From Streptococcus infantis SPAR10 (GTDB lineage: Bacteria; Bacillota; Bacilli; Lactobacillales; Streptococcaceae), in the NCBI RefSeq assembly GCF_000279535.1, contig NZ_ALCH01000004.1, positions 627,501-691,500 on the forward strand: a stretch of DNA of 64,000 nucleotides, written 5' to 3'. The position numbers and the translations under genes are program-made. Shown here piece after piece: positions 24,717 through 33,122 of this stretch (its first letter is position 1; each line of letters opens with the position of its first letter). The notes under the pieces were generated by a model that had not been told where the DNA came from, searched no databases, and worked only from the letters and a program-made list of their open reading frames with translations.

Positions 24717-25289
24717 ATGTATCTATTAGAATTGTACCAAAACAATTATTCAAAGGATTTAGTCGTATTTGAGACTTTAGAAGAAGGGAAAGAATTTGTA
24801 GCCAAAATACCTGGATATACTTTAGAAAAAGAAGATGGGTTTGTAGTGGAATATTTTAATCCTACACACTTGCCGGATTATATGGAAATTGACTTCAATG
24901 GAAATATTGTCCCTTTATCTAGATTTTCATTTGAACCCGAAGAAAACGTGGACATTATTTGGAAAGAAATTTCGAATCTGTCCCTTAAAAACGATAAAGT
25001 GATCGAAGGAGCTACAAAAGTAGATGCCTATGTCGTGAATAACGATGAAGTGAAAGCTTATGTAGAAGCACGAGAAGCAAATTTCCGCAAGGCAAAAGCA
25101 TTCCTAGAAAACAAAGGGTATGAAGCTGACAGAAGCTTTTTCGGAAGTGAAGACGGCGAAGCAATTCTCTACAAAAAACAAGGCGCCGAAGATTGGCACT
25201 TCTTATGCCACATAGACCCGCTGTTTGTAGAGATTGAAGATGTCGAGGGATATATGCAGGAAGCGATGGAAGAGTTTTTGTATAGTTAA
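24717..25289 (+). CDS. Hypothetical protein, 190 aa
   Basis: The ATG at 24717 has GGAAGGA ending 6 nt upstream; an ATG three bases earlier is possible, and a TTG at 24672 is unlikely. The protein is acidic, with no signal peptide or membrane segment: YLLELYQNNYSKDLVVFETL, then PGYTLEKEDGFVVEYFNP, and a C-terminal half with KAKAFLENKGYEADRSFFGS and WHFLCHIDPLFVEIEDVEGY. I do not know the family. GC content rises in its second half towards core values. A strong terminator follows, and the core genome begins after it. Confidence 0.65.
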   Translation: MYLLELYQNNYSKDLVVFETLEEGKEFVAKIPGYTLEKEDGFVVEYFNPTHLPDYMEIDFNGNIVPLSRFSFEPEENVDIIWKEISNLSLKNDKVIEGATKVDAYVVNNDEVKAYVEAREANFRKAKAFLENKGYEADRSFFGSEDGEAILYKKQGAEDWHFLCHIDPLFVEIEDVEGYMQEAMEEFLYS

Positions 25290-25310
25290 ACTTATTAACT
25301 CTTCACAAAT

Positions 25311-25348
25311 AAACAAATCAATCGAAAGGAAAGGTTGGTTTGTTTTTT
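25311..25348 (+). terminator. Rho-independent terminator at the accessory/core junction
   Basis: AAACAAATCAA pairs with TTGGTTTGTTT (one wobble) around a 13-nt loop and runs into T residues. The 190 bp to the next ATG is AT-rich, with no further feature seen. Confidence 0.7.
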
Positions 25349-25536
25349 AATGCTCATCTTGTAAACTTGCTTAATAAACTAGAATCAAGTACAATGAGTT
25401 TAGATAGTTCTATATGTATAGTTTTTAACTCAATATAAAACTATCTATCTAATACGACATCAAATAAGTGAATGAGAAACAAAAAGTTTTTTTAATTGAT
25501 CTATATTATTTTTAAAATCCTTAAGGAGAATTATAA

Positions 25537-26418
25537 ATGAAAAAAATTATGGTAATCATCAATCCAACCTCTGGTGGCGAAAAAGCCTTGGATTATAAGG
25601 TGAAACTGGAGAATAAAGCTAGAGACTATTTTGAAGATGTGGAGATTAAAATTACGGAGAAAGCGCAAGACGCCACAAACTTTGCAGAAGAAGCTTCTCG
25701 TGAGCGATATGATGCTGTTCTTGTTTTTGGTGGAGATGGGACTGTCAATGAAGTAATTTCTGGTATAGCGGAAAAAGACTACATTCCTAAACTAGCGATT
25801 ATCCCAGGAGGAACTGGAAATCTCATTACGAAACTATTAGAAATCAATCAAGATATTGATGGTGCTATTGACGAACTCGATTTTAATTCTACGAATAAGA
25901 TTGATATCGGAAAATCAAATGGGCACTATTTCGGATACATTTTTAGTATTGGTTCACTACCAGAAGCGATTCACAATGTTGGGATAGAAGATAAAACGAA
26001 GTTTGGCATGCTCGCCTATGCGATTAATACCATGAAGTCAGTGGTTACAGATCAAGAATTTAATATTTCTGTTGAGACAGAAAATGGAAATTATATTGGC
26101 CCAGCTAGCCATGTCTTGGTTCTCCTTACCAATTATTTCGCTGACAAAAAAATCTTTGATGAAGATAAGGATGGTTACGCCAATATCTTGATACTGAAAG
26201 ATGCCTCAATCCTTTCAAAATTGTCAGTTATCCCTGATTTATTAAAAGGGGATGTCGTCGTAAATGATAATATCGAGTATATAAAAGCTCGTCATATAAA
26301 AATTTCTTCTGATTCTGAATTAGAAACGGATGTTGATGGTGACAAATCTGATGACCTACCAGTAGAAATCAAAGTGCTAGGTCAGCATATCGAAGTCTAT
26401 TCACAACCGAAAGAATAA
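25537..26418 (+). CDS. Diacylglycerol/lipid kinase family protein
   Basis: A 293-aa soluble kinase of the DagK/YegS/BmrU group, which phosphorylates diacylglycerol or related lipids with ATP and recycles lipid headgroup remnants. Visible: IINPTSGG at residue 8, the nucleotide loop VFGGDGTVNEV near 63, IPGGTGN near 88, and the C-terminal ETDVDGD motif that supplies the catalytic and metal-binding acid residues. Length is normal. AAGGAGAA lies upstream. It is the first core-type gene after the accessory region and is followed within 60 bp by a lipoprotein gene. Substrate specificity cannot be read from sequence. Confidence 0.9.
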   Translation: MKKIMVIINPTSGGEKALDYKVKLENKARDYFEDVEIKITEKAQDATNFAEEASRERYDAVLVFGGDGTVNEVISGIAEKDYIPKLAIIPGGTGNLITKLLEINQDIDGAIDELDFNSTNKIDIGKSNGHYFGYIFSIGSLPEAIHNVGIEDKTKFGMLAYAINTMKSVVTDQEFNISVETENGNYIGPASHVLVLLTNYFADKKIFDEDKDGYANILILKDASILSKLSVIPDLLKGDVVVNDNIEYIKARHIKISSDSELETDVDGDKSDDLPVEIKVLGQHIEVYSQPKE

Positions 26419-26473
26419 GATTTTTAAACTTTGACAAGTCTTTTTAACGATATTTTTTAATAAAGGAAAGCCT

Positions 26474-27352
26474 ATGAAAATTAAAAAAATAGCAACTATT
26501 GGTCTTTGCTCAACACTTCTTTTGACATTAGTAGCTTGTAGTCAAACTCAAAAGACTTCTGATAGTACTGCTGAAACTTCAGTGACTCAATCACAGTTGA
26601 ATCAGGTTTCCTGGAAAGCAACTTATAGCAATTTGAACAATCAACCGAGTGCAGAAGAAGTTCGGAAAGCCTTGGCTGCACATTTGGATAAAGATAGTGT
26701 CGATGCATTTTTCAACCTTGTCAATGATTACAACGCGACTGTCGGTTCAGTAGGCTTGACTGGAGATTTTTCTACATTTACCAAAACAAACTATGATGTT
26801 GAAAAGATAAGCAATCTTTGGACACCTAAAAAGGGTGATTTTGTCGGTACCAACTGTCGTATTAACAGTTATTGTTTATTAAAAAATTCTATTGAAATTC
26901 CTAAGTTAGAGAAAGATGATTCCCTTTTGTTTGTCGATAATGATGCCATTGACAAAGGAAAGGTCTTTGGTGCAGAAGACAAGGATGCTTTTGATATTTT
27001 ATTCTCAAGAGTCAAGACCGAAGCAACGACAGATGTCAAAGTTCATGCAGCAAAGATGGAAAAATTCCTTTCTCAATTCAAGTTTAATGAAAATGCAAGA
27101 ATGCTCTCCGTAGTCGTCCATGATGACTTGGATGGTCAATCCCTCTTTATTGGTCATGTCGGCATTCTTGTACCAAGCGAGGATGGCTATCTCTTTGTTG
27201 AAAAGTTAACCTTTGAGGAGCCTTATCAAGCCATCAAATTTGCGACCAAGGAAGATTGTTACAAATATCTAGATACAAAATACGAAAACTATACAGGTGA
27301 AGGTCTAGCTAAACCATTTATTATGGATAATGATAAGTGGGTTCAATTTTAA
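26474..27352 (+). CDS. DUF4300-family lipoprotein
   Basis: A 292-aa exported protein. The N-terminus MKIKKIATIGLCSTLLLTLVAC is split by a lipobox (LVAC), with the cysteine at residue 22 as lipidation site. The mature part matches my memory of the streptococcal DUF4300 family: YSNLNNQPSAEEVRKALAAH, GDFVGTNCRINSYCLL, VVVHDDLDGQSLFIGHVGIL, and KLTFEEPYQAIKF. The N-C-R...N and H-x-G features are reminiscent of a cysteine-peptidase-like or amidase fold, but no activity is established to my knowledge. It should be anchored at the outer face of the membrane. It forms a run with the two small genes that follow. Confidence 0.85.
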   Translation: MKIKKIATIGLCSTLLLTLVACSQTQKTSDSTAETSVTQSQLNQVSWKATYSNLNNQPSAEEVRKALAAHLDKDSVDAFFNLVNDYNATVGSVGLTGDFSTFTKTNYDVEKISNLWTPKKGDFVGTNCRINSYCLLKNSIEIPKLEKDDSLLFVDNDAIDKGKVFGAEDKDAFDILFSRVKTEATTDVKVHAAKMEKFLSQFKFNENARMLSVVVHDDLDGQSLFIGHVGILVPSEDGYLFVEKLTFEEPYQAIKFATKEDCYKYLDTKYENYTGEGLAKPFIMDNDKWVQF

Positions 27353-27365
27353 GGGAGTAGACATT

Positions 27366-27548
27366 ATGGATGCATTGTTTGGACTGATAGTCTTATTCCT
27401 AATTGGGGTATGGGCTGTTTGGGTTATCAAAGGAAACCAGCAGAGACCAAGAAAAAATGAAAGGTTTATTGGTTATATCAATCGATATGATGAAGATGGA
27501 GAACCTTATCAAGCGGAGATTTGGGAAGTCAGTGAAGATGAGGAGTAG
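27366..27548 (+). CDS. Small single-pass membrane protein, 60 aa
   Basis: The ATG at 27366 has GGGAG 9 nt upstream and lies 13 bp after the lipoprotein stop. One membrane helix (ALFGLIVLFLIGVWAVWV) is followed by a charged cytoplasmic tail rich in Glu and Asp. A possible accessory subunit or partner of the DUF4300 lipoprotein, judging only from close linkage. Not recognised. Confidence 0.7.
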   Translation: MDALFGLIVLFLIGVWAVWVIKGNQQRPRKNERFIGYINRYDEDGEPYQAEIWEVSEDEE

Positions 27549-27552
27549 ACAT

Positions 27553-27864
27553 ATGGAATTACAAGATTTTACGAAACAAGAACAAGAAATGATTAAAAAG
27601 GGACTAACTTTCTCTAAGCTGAACGATAAAGAAACTGCTGACAAAATTATCGCGTTGATCCCTCAAGAATACATTAAGCGTATCCCGTTTTTTGTTAGAA
27701 AACATGCGATTACGCGTACGATTAAGAGAATCTCTCTTGAGTATCCGGAATTGTACGCTGTTGCTGAACAAGAAGGCCAACTTCCAGAAAAAGAAGCTCA
27801 AGAATTACGACAAATTCTTACAGATATTTTCCAAGAGAAAATGAAAAAGCATAAGATCAAGTAG
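27553..27864 (+). CDS. Conserved hypothetical protein, 103 aa
   Basis: The start MELQDFTKQEQEMIKKG at 27553 follows GAGGAGTAG closely; a longer frame upstream overlaps the previous gene and is rejected. The protein is basic and helical (IPQEYIKRIPFFVRKHAITRTI, split by a turn; then EKEAQELRQILTDIFQEKMKK) with no membrane segment. It is last in the lipoprotein gene set and ends facing a convergent gene. No known domain recognised. Confidence 0.65.
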   Translation: MELQDFTKQEQEMIKKGLTFSKLNDKETADKIIALIPQEYIKRIPFFVRKHAITRTIKRISLEYPELYAVAEQEGQLPEKEAQELRQILTDIFQEKMKKHKIK

Positions 27865-27925
27865 GAGAGCCTAAACGCTCATCTATTTGATTATATGCTT
27901 GCTAATGACTAAAACTAACACTCCA

Positions 27926-28945
27926 TCATTCCCACATGCTATGCTGGGCTCTGACTCCATAGCTATCAATCAAACCATCTGAATTGAACTTGGATTCAAT
28001 ACGGTATCTTTTCCAGAGGTCGTAATCTGCTGTTTGAATGGTTAGGATAAAGTTGTTATCCTTATCAGAGACATTATAATCAGCAGGATTGACTTCAAAG
28101 ATATCGATTAATTTTCGTGTTTGAAAGTCTTGGAGCTTGAGATTTGCTAGCTTGACATGATTGATGGAAATTTCTTCTAGTTGCTTGCTATCCTTAGGTG
28201 TTCTGTAATAGGTGATGACGCAGTTTTTGAGCTGATCAGTATCTTTACCTGTGGGAGTAAGGATCATAAAGCCAAAGGACTGATTATCCCGCTTGACTTC
28301 GAGAAGCTGACCGTAGTAGAAGTGGTCGTTTTTGGGATTGGTGATGGAACTCTCTGGATTTTTATCTTCTAAGCTAAAGCCTTGGTCCAAAAACTCGGAA
28401 GCCTTGCTCTCACCGATAATGACAGTAGTATCTTGAATGGTTACTGGAACAGGTTGAGCCGGAAGACCACTCATCATCATGCAAAACATAAATACATAAC
28501 TCGTTAAAAAAGCTGTCCCGATAAAAGCGTTGGTTGATGCATAGACATGACTGTTTTGAAAGTTTTTTCTTATAGCAAGTACAACAAATTTGCCAATACT
28601 TTTTAAAACCATACTAACAATTACGATAAAAAATTGTTTTTTCAAACATTCATAAATGGCTTGAGGAAAGCTATTACCATGATAGTAGAAGACAGCCAAT
28701 ACGAATAGATTTACGATTAAATAGATTAGCAAGAACCAATGAATCTCTTTAAGGGCATTAGCATCAGTGATTTCTTCATAGTCAACGTGAATTCTTCCTT
28801 GAACAGCATGGCCAAGTTTATAAATCCATTTGGGAATGTCTTTGCCTTTTTTAACCGCAACTACAAGTCTAATATAGAGATAGATAGTAAAGCACAAGGA
28901 TAGAAAGAAAAGAGCATAAAATCCTAAAACAATAGTGGTGAGCAT
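27926..28945 (-). CDS. Membrane protein, paralogue of the divergent neighbour (339 aa)
   Basis: About four hydrophobic segments in the first 170 residues (TTIVLGFYALFFLSLCFT, FLLIYLIVNLFVLAVFYY) are followed by an extracytoplasmic domain of about 170 residues. The junction, PVPVTIQDTTVIIGESKASE then FLDQGFSLED, resembles the divergently transcribed protein starting at 29196 (INESKITLAEIKASDLMEAGF), so the two are diverged copies of one architecture. I do not recognise a named family. The strand and a 250-bp shared upstream region allow joint or opposing regulation. Confidence 0.7.
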   Translation of the reverse strand: MLTTIVLGFYALFFLSLCFTIYLYIRLVVAVKKGKDIPKWIYKLGHAVQGRIHVDYEEITDANALKEIHWFLLIYLIVNLFVLAVFYYHGNSFPQAIYECLKKQFFIVIVSMVLKSIGKFVVLAIRKNFQNSHVYASTNAFIGTAFLTSYVFMFCMMMSGLPAQPVPVTIQDTTVIIGESKASEFLDQGFSLEDKNPESSITNPKNDHFYYGQLLEVKRDNQSFGFMILTPTGKDTDQLKNCVITYYRTPKDSKQLEEISINHVKLANLKLQDFQTRKLIDIFEVNPADYNVSDKDNNFILTIQTADYDLWKRYRIESKFNSDGLIDSYGVRAQHSMWE

Positions 28946-29195
28946 GACTACTTCCCCCGTTTTTCAATTGCTAGAGAACAATTTTGTTAGCTCCATTATA
29001 GCATTTTCTAGGGAAATAGAGCTAGAAATATCAGCGGTTTCCTTAAAGATAAAAAGATGAGAATCATTGCCATTTAAGCTTTACCGATTGTACTGATAGA
29101 ATGCGGCCCCTTCTTTTTAATGGTTTTATTGATTGGGAATTGGACAATAAAGAGAAAGATAAGATTTGAGAGAGAACATAAAGGAGTAGAGAGCC

Positions 29196-30212
29196 ATGGA
29201 TAGAACGGTGATTATAGGTACTTTAATAGTTTTTGCAATCTTTAATCTGCTACTCGGTCTGGGATTTTATCTCTTTCTAAAAAAGAGGAAAGAGAATGGG
29301 CAGTCATTGTACGAGACTCCTGTAAATCAACAAACTCGAACAGAAAAACTAGGTTTAGGTGAGATTTTGGTCTACCTGACACTGATTGCCATCGCAGGAA
29401 TCTTTGCTTTTCAGACCTTAAATAGAGGTGGTATGGGGAATTCTATTTTAGCTAAAATGATCCTCCTCCCAGCTATAATGGCTCTTTTCAATGCAAGAAA
29501 AAGGACTGGAAAGTCTTTACTTGCCCTCCTTATAACCTTTATGGTCTTTCTAGTAGCAGTCATGTTTAATCTCACGATTGGTTTGCCACCTCAAGCACCA
29601 ATTTTGCAAATTAATGAAAGTAAAATCACGTTAGCAGAAATCAAAGCAAGCGATCTGATGGAAGCTGGATTTGATATCTATGTAAGACAAGGTGATGGTG
29701 CTAGCGACTACGAAGACCTCCTGACAGATGGCAATTTCCAAAAGTATTCAGGAGATAAATCAGTCACTATCGAAAAAGGCTTCAGACTTGATAGCAATGC
29801 AGTCCCTTACGCTCCATATCTAATAGCAAAAGATGGCTTAGTACTGGGGAGTATTTCCTTTTACGGTGCTGAGGACCAGAATGTGGCTTTAGAAGATGCT
29901 AAGATTATTCAGATTCGATTTAACAAGGATAGTATTGAAGCAGCTAAGAAACATTCTATCGCTTTGAAATTGGATGAACTCGACTTGACTAGTCGACTGG
30001 ACCTTCCACTTGTTCAAGAAACTTTTAAAAAGCATCTATGGTCAATCCCCCCATCAAATACAAGTGATGTCACTCAATTGTGGTATGGATTACAGTGGTC
30101 AAGTAACAGTGACTCTCTATTTTGGAATGAGTATTATAGTCTCATCCGCCTAGATGAAAATTACTTGATGACTGATTTTGAACTAGCTGCCAAAGTAGCT
30201 CGTGATGAGTAA
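29196..30212 (+). CDS. Membrane protein, paralogue of the divergent neighbour (338 aa)
   Basis: The ATG follows AAAGGAGTAG. Four hydrophobic segments (residues about 5-28, 50-70, 83-97 and 105-125) lead into an extracellular domain starting PPQAPILQINESKITLAEIK. Domain order, length and the junction motif match the minus-strand neighbour at 27926-28945, although overall identity looks low. The outer domain ends in YYSLIRLDENYLMTDFELAA. No enzyme or transport motif is visible. Function unknown; pairs of this kind may act in envelope stress or as sensor-like proteins, which is only a guess. Confidence 0.7.
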   Translation: MDRTVIIGTLIVFAIFNLLLGLGFYLFLKKRKENGQSLYETPVNQQTRTEKLGLGEILVYLTLIAIAGIFAFQTLNRGGMGNSILAKMILLPAIMALFNARKRTGKSLLALLITFMVFLVAVMFNLTIGLPPQAPILQINESKITLAEIKASDLMEAGFDIYVRQGDGASDYEDLLTDGNFQKYSGDKSVTIEKGFRLDSNAVPYAPYLIAKDGLVLGSISFYGAEDQNVALEDAKIIQIRFNKDSIEAAKKHSIALKLDELDLTSRLDLPLVQETFKKHLWSIPPSNTSDVTQLWYGLQWSSNSDSLFWNEYYSLIRLDENYLMTDFELAAKVARDE

Positions 30213-30376
30213 ATACGATTTTGAATAGTTGAATTTGCTTATGCCTAACTAAAGGAATTAATTCATTTAGTTCCTATTTTATTATTTAAAAGCGAATTTG
30301 AAATAGTTTTCAATTTTTGTGTATAGTAAAAATACGAACAAAAATGTAAATAATTTATAAAGTTTCCCCAAAATAC

Positions 30377-30405
30377 TTTACAAACTTTTGTAAACATGAT
30401 ATAGT
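30377..30405 (+). promoter_or_regulatory. Promoter of the polyamine leader RNA
   Basis: TTTACA, an exact 17-bp spacer and TATAGT. The next gene start is 403 bp downstream, so a long untranslated leader is predicted. Confidence 0.65.
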
Positions 30406-30411
30406 TATAAG

Positions 30412-30742
30412 GCTTAGAAAATGAGATGATGTTTTCTAGCAAATATAAACCCGAGTAAAAAATGCCTACGGACAGGCAGGGTTGAATGCCGAAGCGTGGT
30501 TGCAAAGCCACATTATTGATAGGGTTAAAAGCCTACTTTTATAAGTTGATGTTAGGACATTGGTTCTAATTCGTATACATTTGTTAGTGTGGTGAAAGCA
30601 CACGTCATCTTGTGAAACGATCAATAAAGTACGTAATATTTGCTACTAGAGAGTTAGGAAACATCAGGAACAGACATACTCAAAAGAAACAAACATAAAC
30701 ACGTCAGTAGATTGTAGAGCAGGTGCCAACCTGCTCTTTTTT
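30412..30742 (+). ncRNA. Long structured leader RNA ahead of the polyamine operon
   Basis: About 330 nt lie between the promoter and an excellent terminator (AGAGCAGG, 6-nt loop, CCTGCTCT, then T residues at 30716-30742). The sequence is GC-richer than ordinary spacer and can form local stems: GCCT/AGGC in TGCCTACGGACAGGCA, GTGG/CCAC in CGTGGTTGCAAAGCCAC, and GTGTG/CACAC in AGTGTGGTGAAAGCACAC. No open frame of note is present. It could be an attenuator or riboswitch-like leader for speA 65 bp later, or a separate small RNA. It does not match any riboswitch consensus I can recall. Confidence 0.55.
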
Positions 30743-30807
30743 CATAAGTATCCTTTAGAACCTTGTATAAGGTGAAAAAAACTATGATAAAGGAGTAAGT
30801 CTCTATA

Positions 30808-32261
30808 ATGTTAAATCAAAACCAAGCTCCAATTTATGAGGGACTGGTCAAGTTACGAAAAAAAGAATTGTACCTTTCGATGTACCTGGTCATAAGCGTG
30901 GCCGTGGGAATCCAGAGTTGGTTGAACTTCTGGGTGAGAAATGCGTTGGGATTGATGTCAATTCTATGAAGCCCTTGGACAATCTAGGACATCCCATTTC
31001 GATTATCAGAGAAGCGGAAGAGCTAGCAGCAGAGGCTTTTGGTGCTGCTCATGCCTTTTTAATGATTGGTGGGACAACTTCATCCGTGCAGACCATGATT
31101 CTTTCCACCTGTAAATCCGGTGATAAAATCATCCTACCACGAAATGTCCATAAATCAGCTATTAATGCTCTTGTTTTATGCGGAGCAATTCCTATCTATA
31201 TCGAGATGAGTGTGGATCCAAAAATCGGTATTGCTTTGGGGCTTGAGAATGACCGTGTTGGCCAAGCAATCAAGGACCATCCGGATGCCAAGGCTATCCT
31301 AATAAACAATCCAACCTATTATGGAATTTGTTCAGATCTTAAGGGATTAACAGAGATGGCTCACGCCGCAGGAATGAAAGTCTTAGTAGACGAGGCTCAC
31401 GGTGCTCATCTACACTTTACAGATAAACTTCCTCTGTCTGCTATGGACGCAGGAGCAGATATGTCAGCTGTATCCATGCATAAGTCCGGTGGTAGCTTGA
31501 CTCAAAGTTCCCTTCTTTTAGTTGGCGATCAGATGAATCCTGAGTACGTACGTCAGATTATTAATCTGACACAGTCAACATCAGCATCCTACTTGCTAAT
31601 GGCTAGTCTAGATGTTTCTCGTAGAAACCTAGCCCTTCGTGGCAAAGAGTCCTTTGAGAAAGTTATTGAGCTATCTGAGTACGCACGTCGTGAAATCAAT
31701 GCCATCGGTGGCTACTATGCCTACTCAAAAGAACTAGTAGATGGTGTCTCGGTTTGTGATTTTGATGTAACCAAGCTGTCAGTTTACACTCAGGGGATTG
31801 GTCTAACAGGTATCGAAGTTTATGACCTCTTACGAGATGAGTATGACATTCAGATTGAGTTTGGTGATATCGGCAATATCTTAGCCTACATTTCGATTGG
31901 TGACCGTATCCAAGACATTGAGCGCTTGGTAGGTGCTTTGGCTGATATCAAGAGACTATACTCACGAGATGGGAAGGACTTGATTGCTGGAGAATATATC
32001 CAGCCTGAGTTGGTGCTGTCTCCTCAGGAAGCCTTTTACTCAAATAGAAGAAGCTTAACATTAGACGAATCCATTGGGCAAGTTTGTGGCGAATTTGTCA
32101 TGTGCTATCCTCCAGGAATTCCAATCCTAGCGCCAGGTGAACGCATTACACGAGAAATTGTTGATTATATCCAATTTGCAAAAGAACGTGGTTGTTCCCT
32201 CCAAGGAACGGAAGATCCAGAGGTCAATCATATCAACGTCATTGAAAGAAAGGAGAACTAG
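30808..32261 (+). pseudogene. speA: Orn/Lys/Arg decarboxylase SpeA/Cad, frameshifted near the start
   Basis: A PLP-dependent group III decarboxylase, arginine- or lysine-specific, at the head of the polyamine operon. The ATG at 30808 follows AAAGGAG and encodes MLNQNQAPIYEGLVKLRKK; the frame then breaks. Adding one A to the seven-A run at 30858-30864 restores VPFDVPGHKRGRGNPEL and a full protein of about 484 aa. The long second frame contains the PLP lysine region SAVSMHKSGGSLTQ and DEAHGAH. Residues lost if translation began later include the conserved PGHK motif. If real, arginine-to-agmatine entry to this pathway is lost; it may instead be a base-calling error. Confidence 0.9.
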
Positions 32262-33122
32262 ATGGATTTATGGTTTTCTGAAGTTCATACTCCAGATGTC
32301 AAGTTAACAATGAGAACAGCCAAACAGCTTTATTCTGGTCAAAGTGAATGGCAGGATATAGAAGTATTAGATACACCAGCTTTTGGAAAGATTTTGATTT
32401 TAAATGGGCATGTCTTGTTCTCAGATGCAGATGATTTTGTCTATAATGAAATGACCGTTCACGTTCCTATGGCTGTCCATCCCAATCCAAAGAAAGTTTT
32501 GGTTATTGGGGGTGGTGATGGTGGTGTTGCTCAAGTATTAACCCTCTATCCAGAATTGGAACAAATCGATATTGTGGAACCAGACGAGATGCTGGTTGAA
32601 GTTTGTCGAGAATACTTCCCAGATTTTGCTGCAGGACTTGATGACCCTCGTGTCACCATTTACTACCAAAATGGACTGAGATTTTTGAGAAATTGTGAAG
32701 ATGATTACGACATTATCATCAATGATGCGACAGATCCATTTGGCCATACGGAAGGGCTCTTTACCAAGGAATTTTACGGCAATAGTTATAGGGCTCTCAA
32801 AGAAGACGGCATCATGATTTACCAGCATGGTAGTCCTTTCTTTGACGAAGATGAGTCAGCATGCCGAAGCATGCACCGAAAGGTCAATCAAGCCTTTCCA
32901 ATTAGCCGGGTTTACCAGGCTCATATCCCTACCAGTCCTGCTGGCTATTGGTTATTTGGATTTGCATCTAAAAAATATCACCCTGTCAAAGATTTTGACA
33001 AGGAAGGCTGGAAAAAACGCCAGCTTTTCACTGAATACTACACTGCAAACTTGCATATTGGTGCCTTTATGTTGCCTAAGTATGTAGAAGACATTTTAGA
33101 AGAAGAGGAAGGAAGAAAATGA
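32262..33122 (+). CDS. speE: Spermidine synthase family aminopropyltransferase
   Basis: A 286-aa protein that transfers an aminopropyl group from decarboxylated S-adenosylmethionine to putrescine in classical pathways. Motifs: LWFSEVHTPDVKLTMR at the start, GQSEWQDIEVLDT, VLVIGGGDGGVAQV (cofactor loop near residue 80), IDIVEPDEMLVEV, and NDATDPFGHTEGLFTKEFY around the catalytic Asp. It directly abuts the speA stop codon and overlaps the next gene by 4 bp. Since the following two genes supply the alternative carboxyspermidine route, its real substrate in streptococci is uncertain. Confidence 0.9.
   Translation: MDLWFSEVHTPDVKLTMRTAKQLYSGQSEWQDIEVLDTPAFGKILILNGHVLFSDADDFVYNEMTVHVPMAVHPNPKKVLVIGGGDGGVAQVLTLYPELEQIDIVEPDEMLVEVCREYFPDFAAGLDDPRVTIYYQNGLRFLRNCEDDYDIIINDATDPFGHTEGLFTKEFYGNSYRALKEDGIMIYQHGSPFFDEDESACRSMHRKVNQAFPISRVYQAHIPTSPAGYWLFGFASKKYHPVKDFDKEGWKKRQLFTEYYTANLHIGAFMLPKYVEDILEEEEGRK

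Noticed and set aside
30412..30742. T-box, lysine riboswitch or glycine riboswitch
   Set aside because: The T-box antiterminator consensus is absent. GCCGAAGC recalls lysine and glycine riboswitches, but the other conserved elements are missing.
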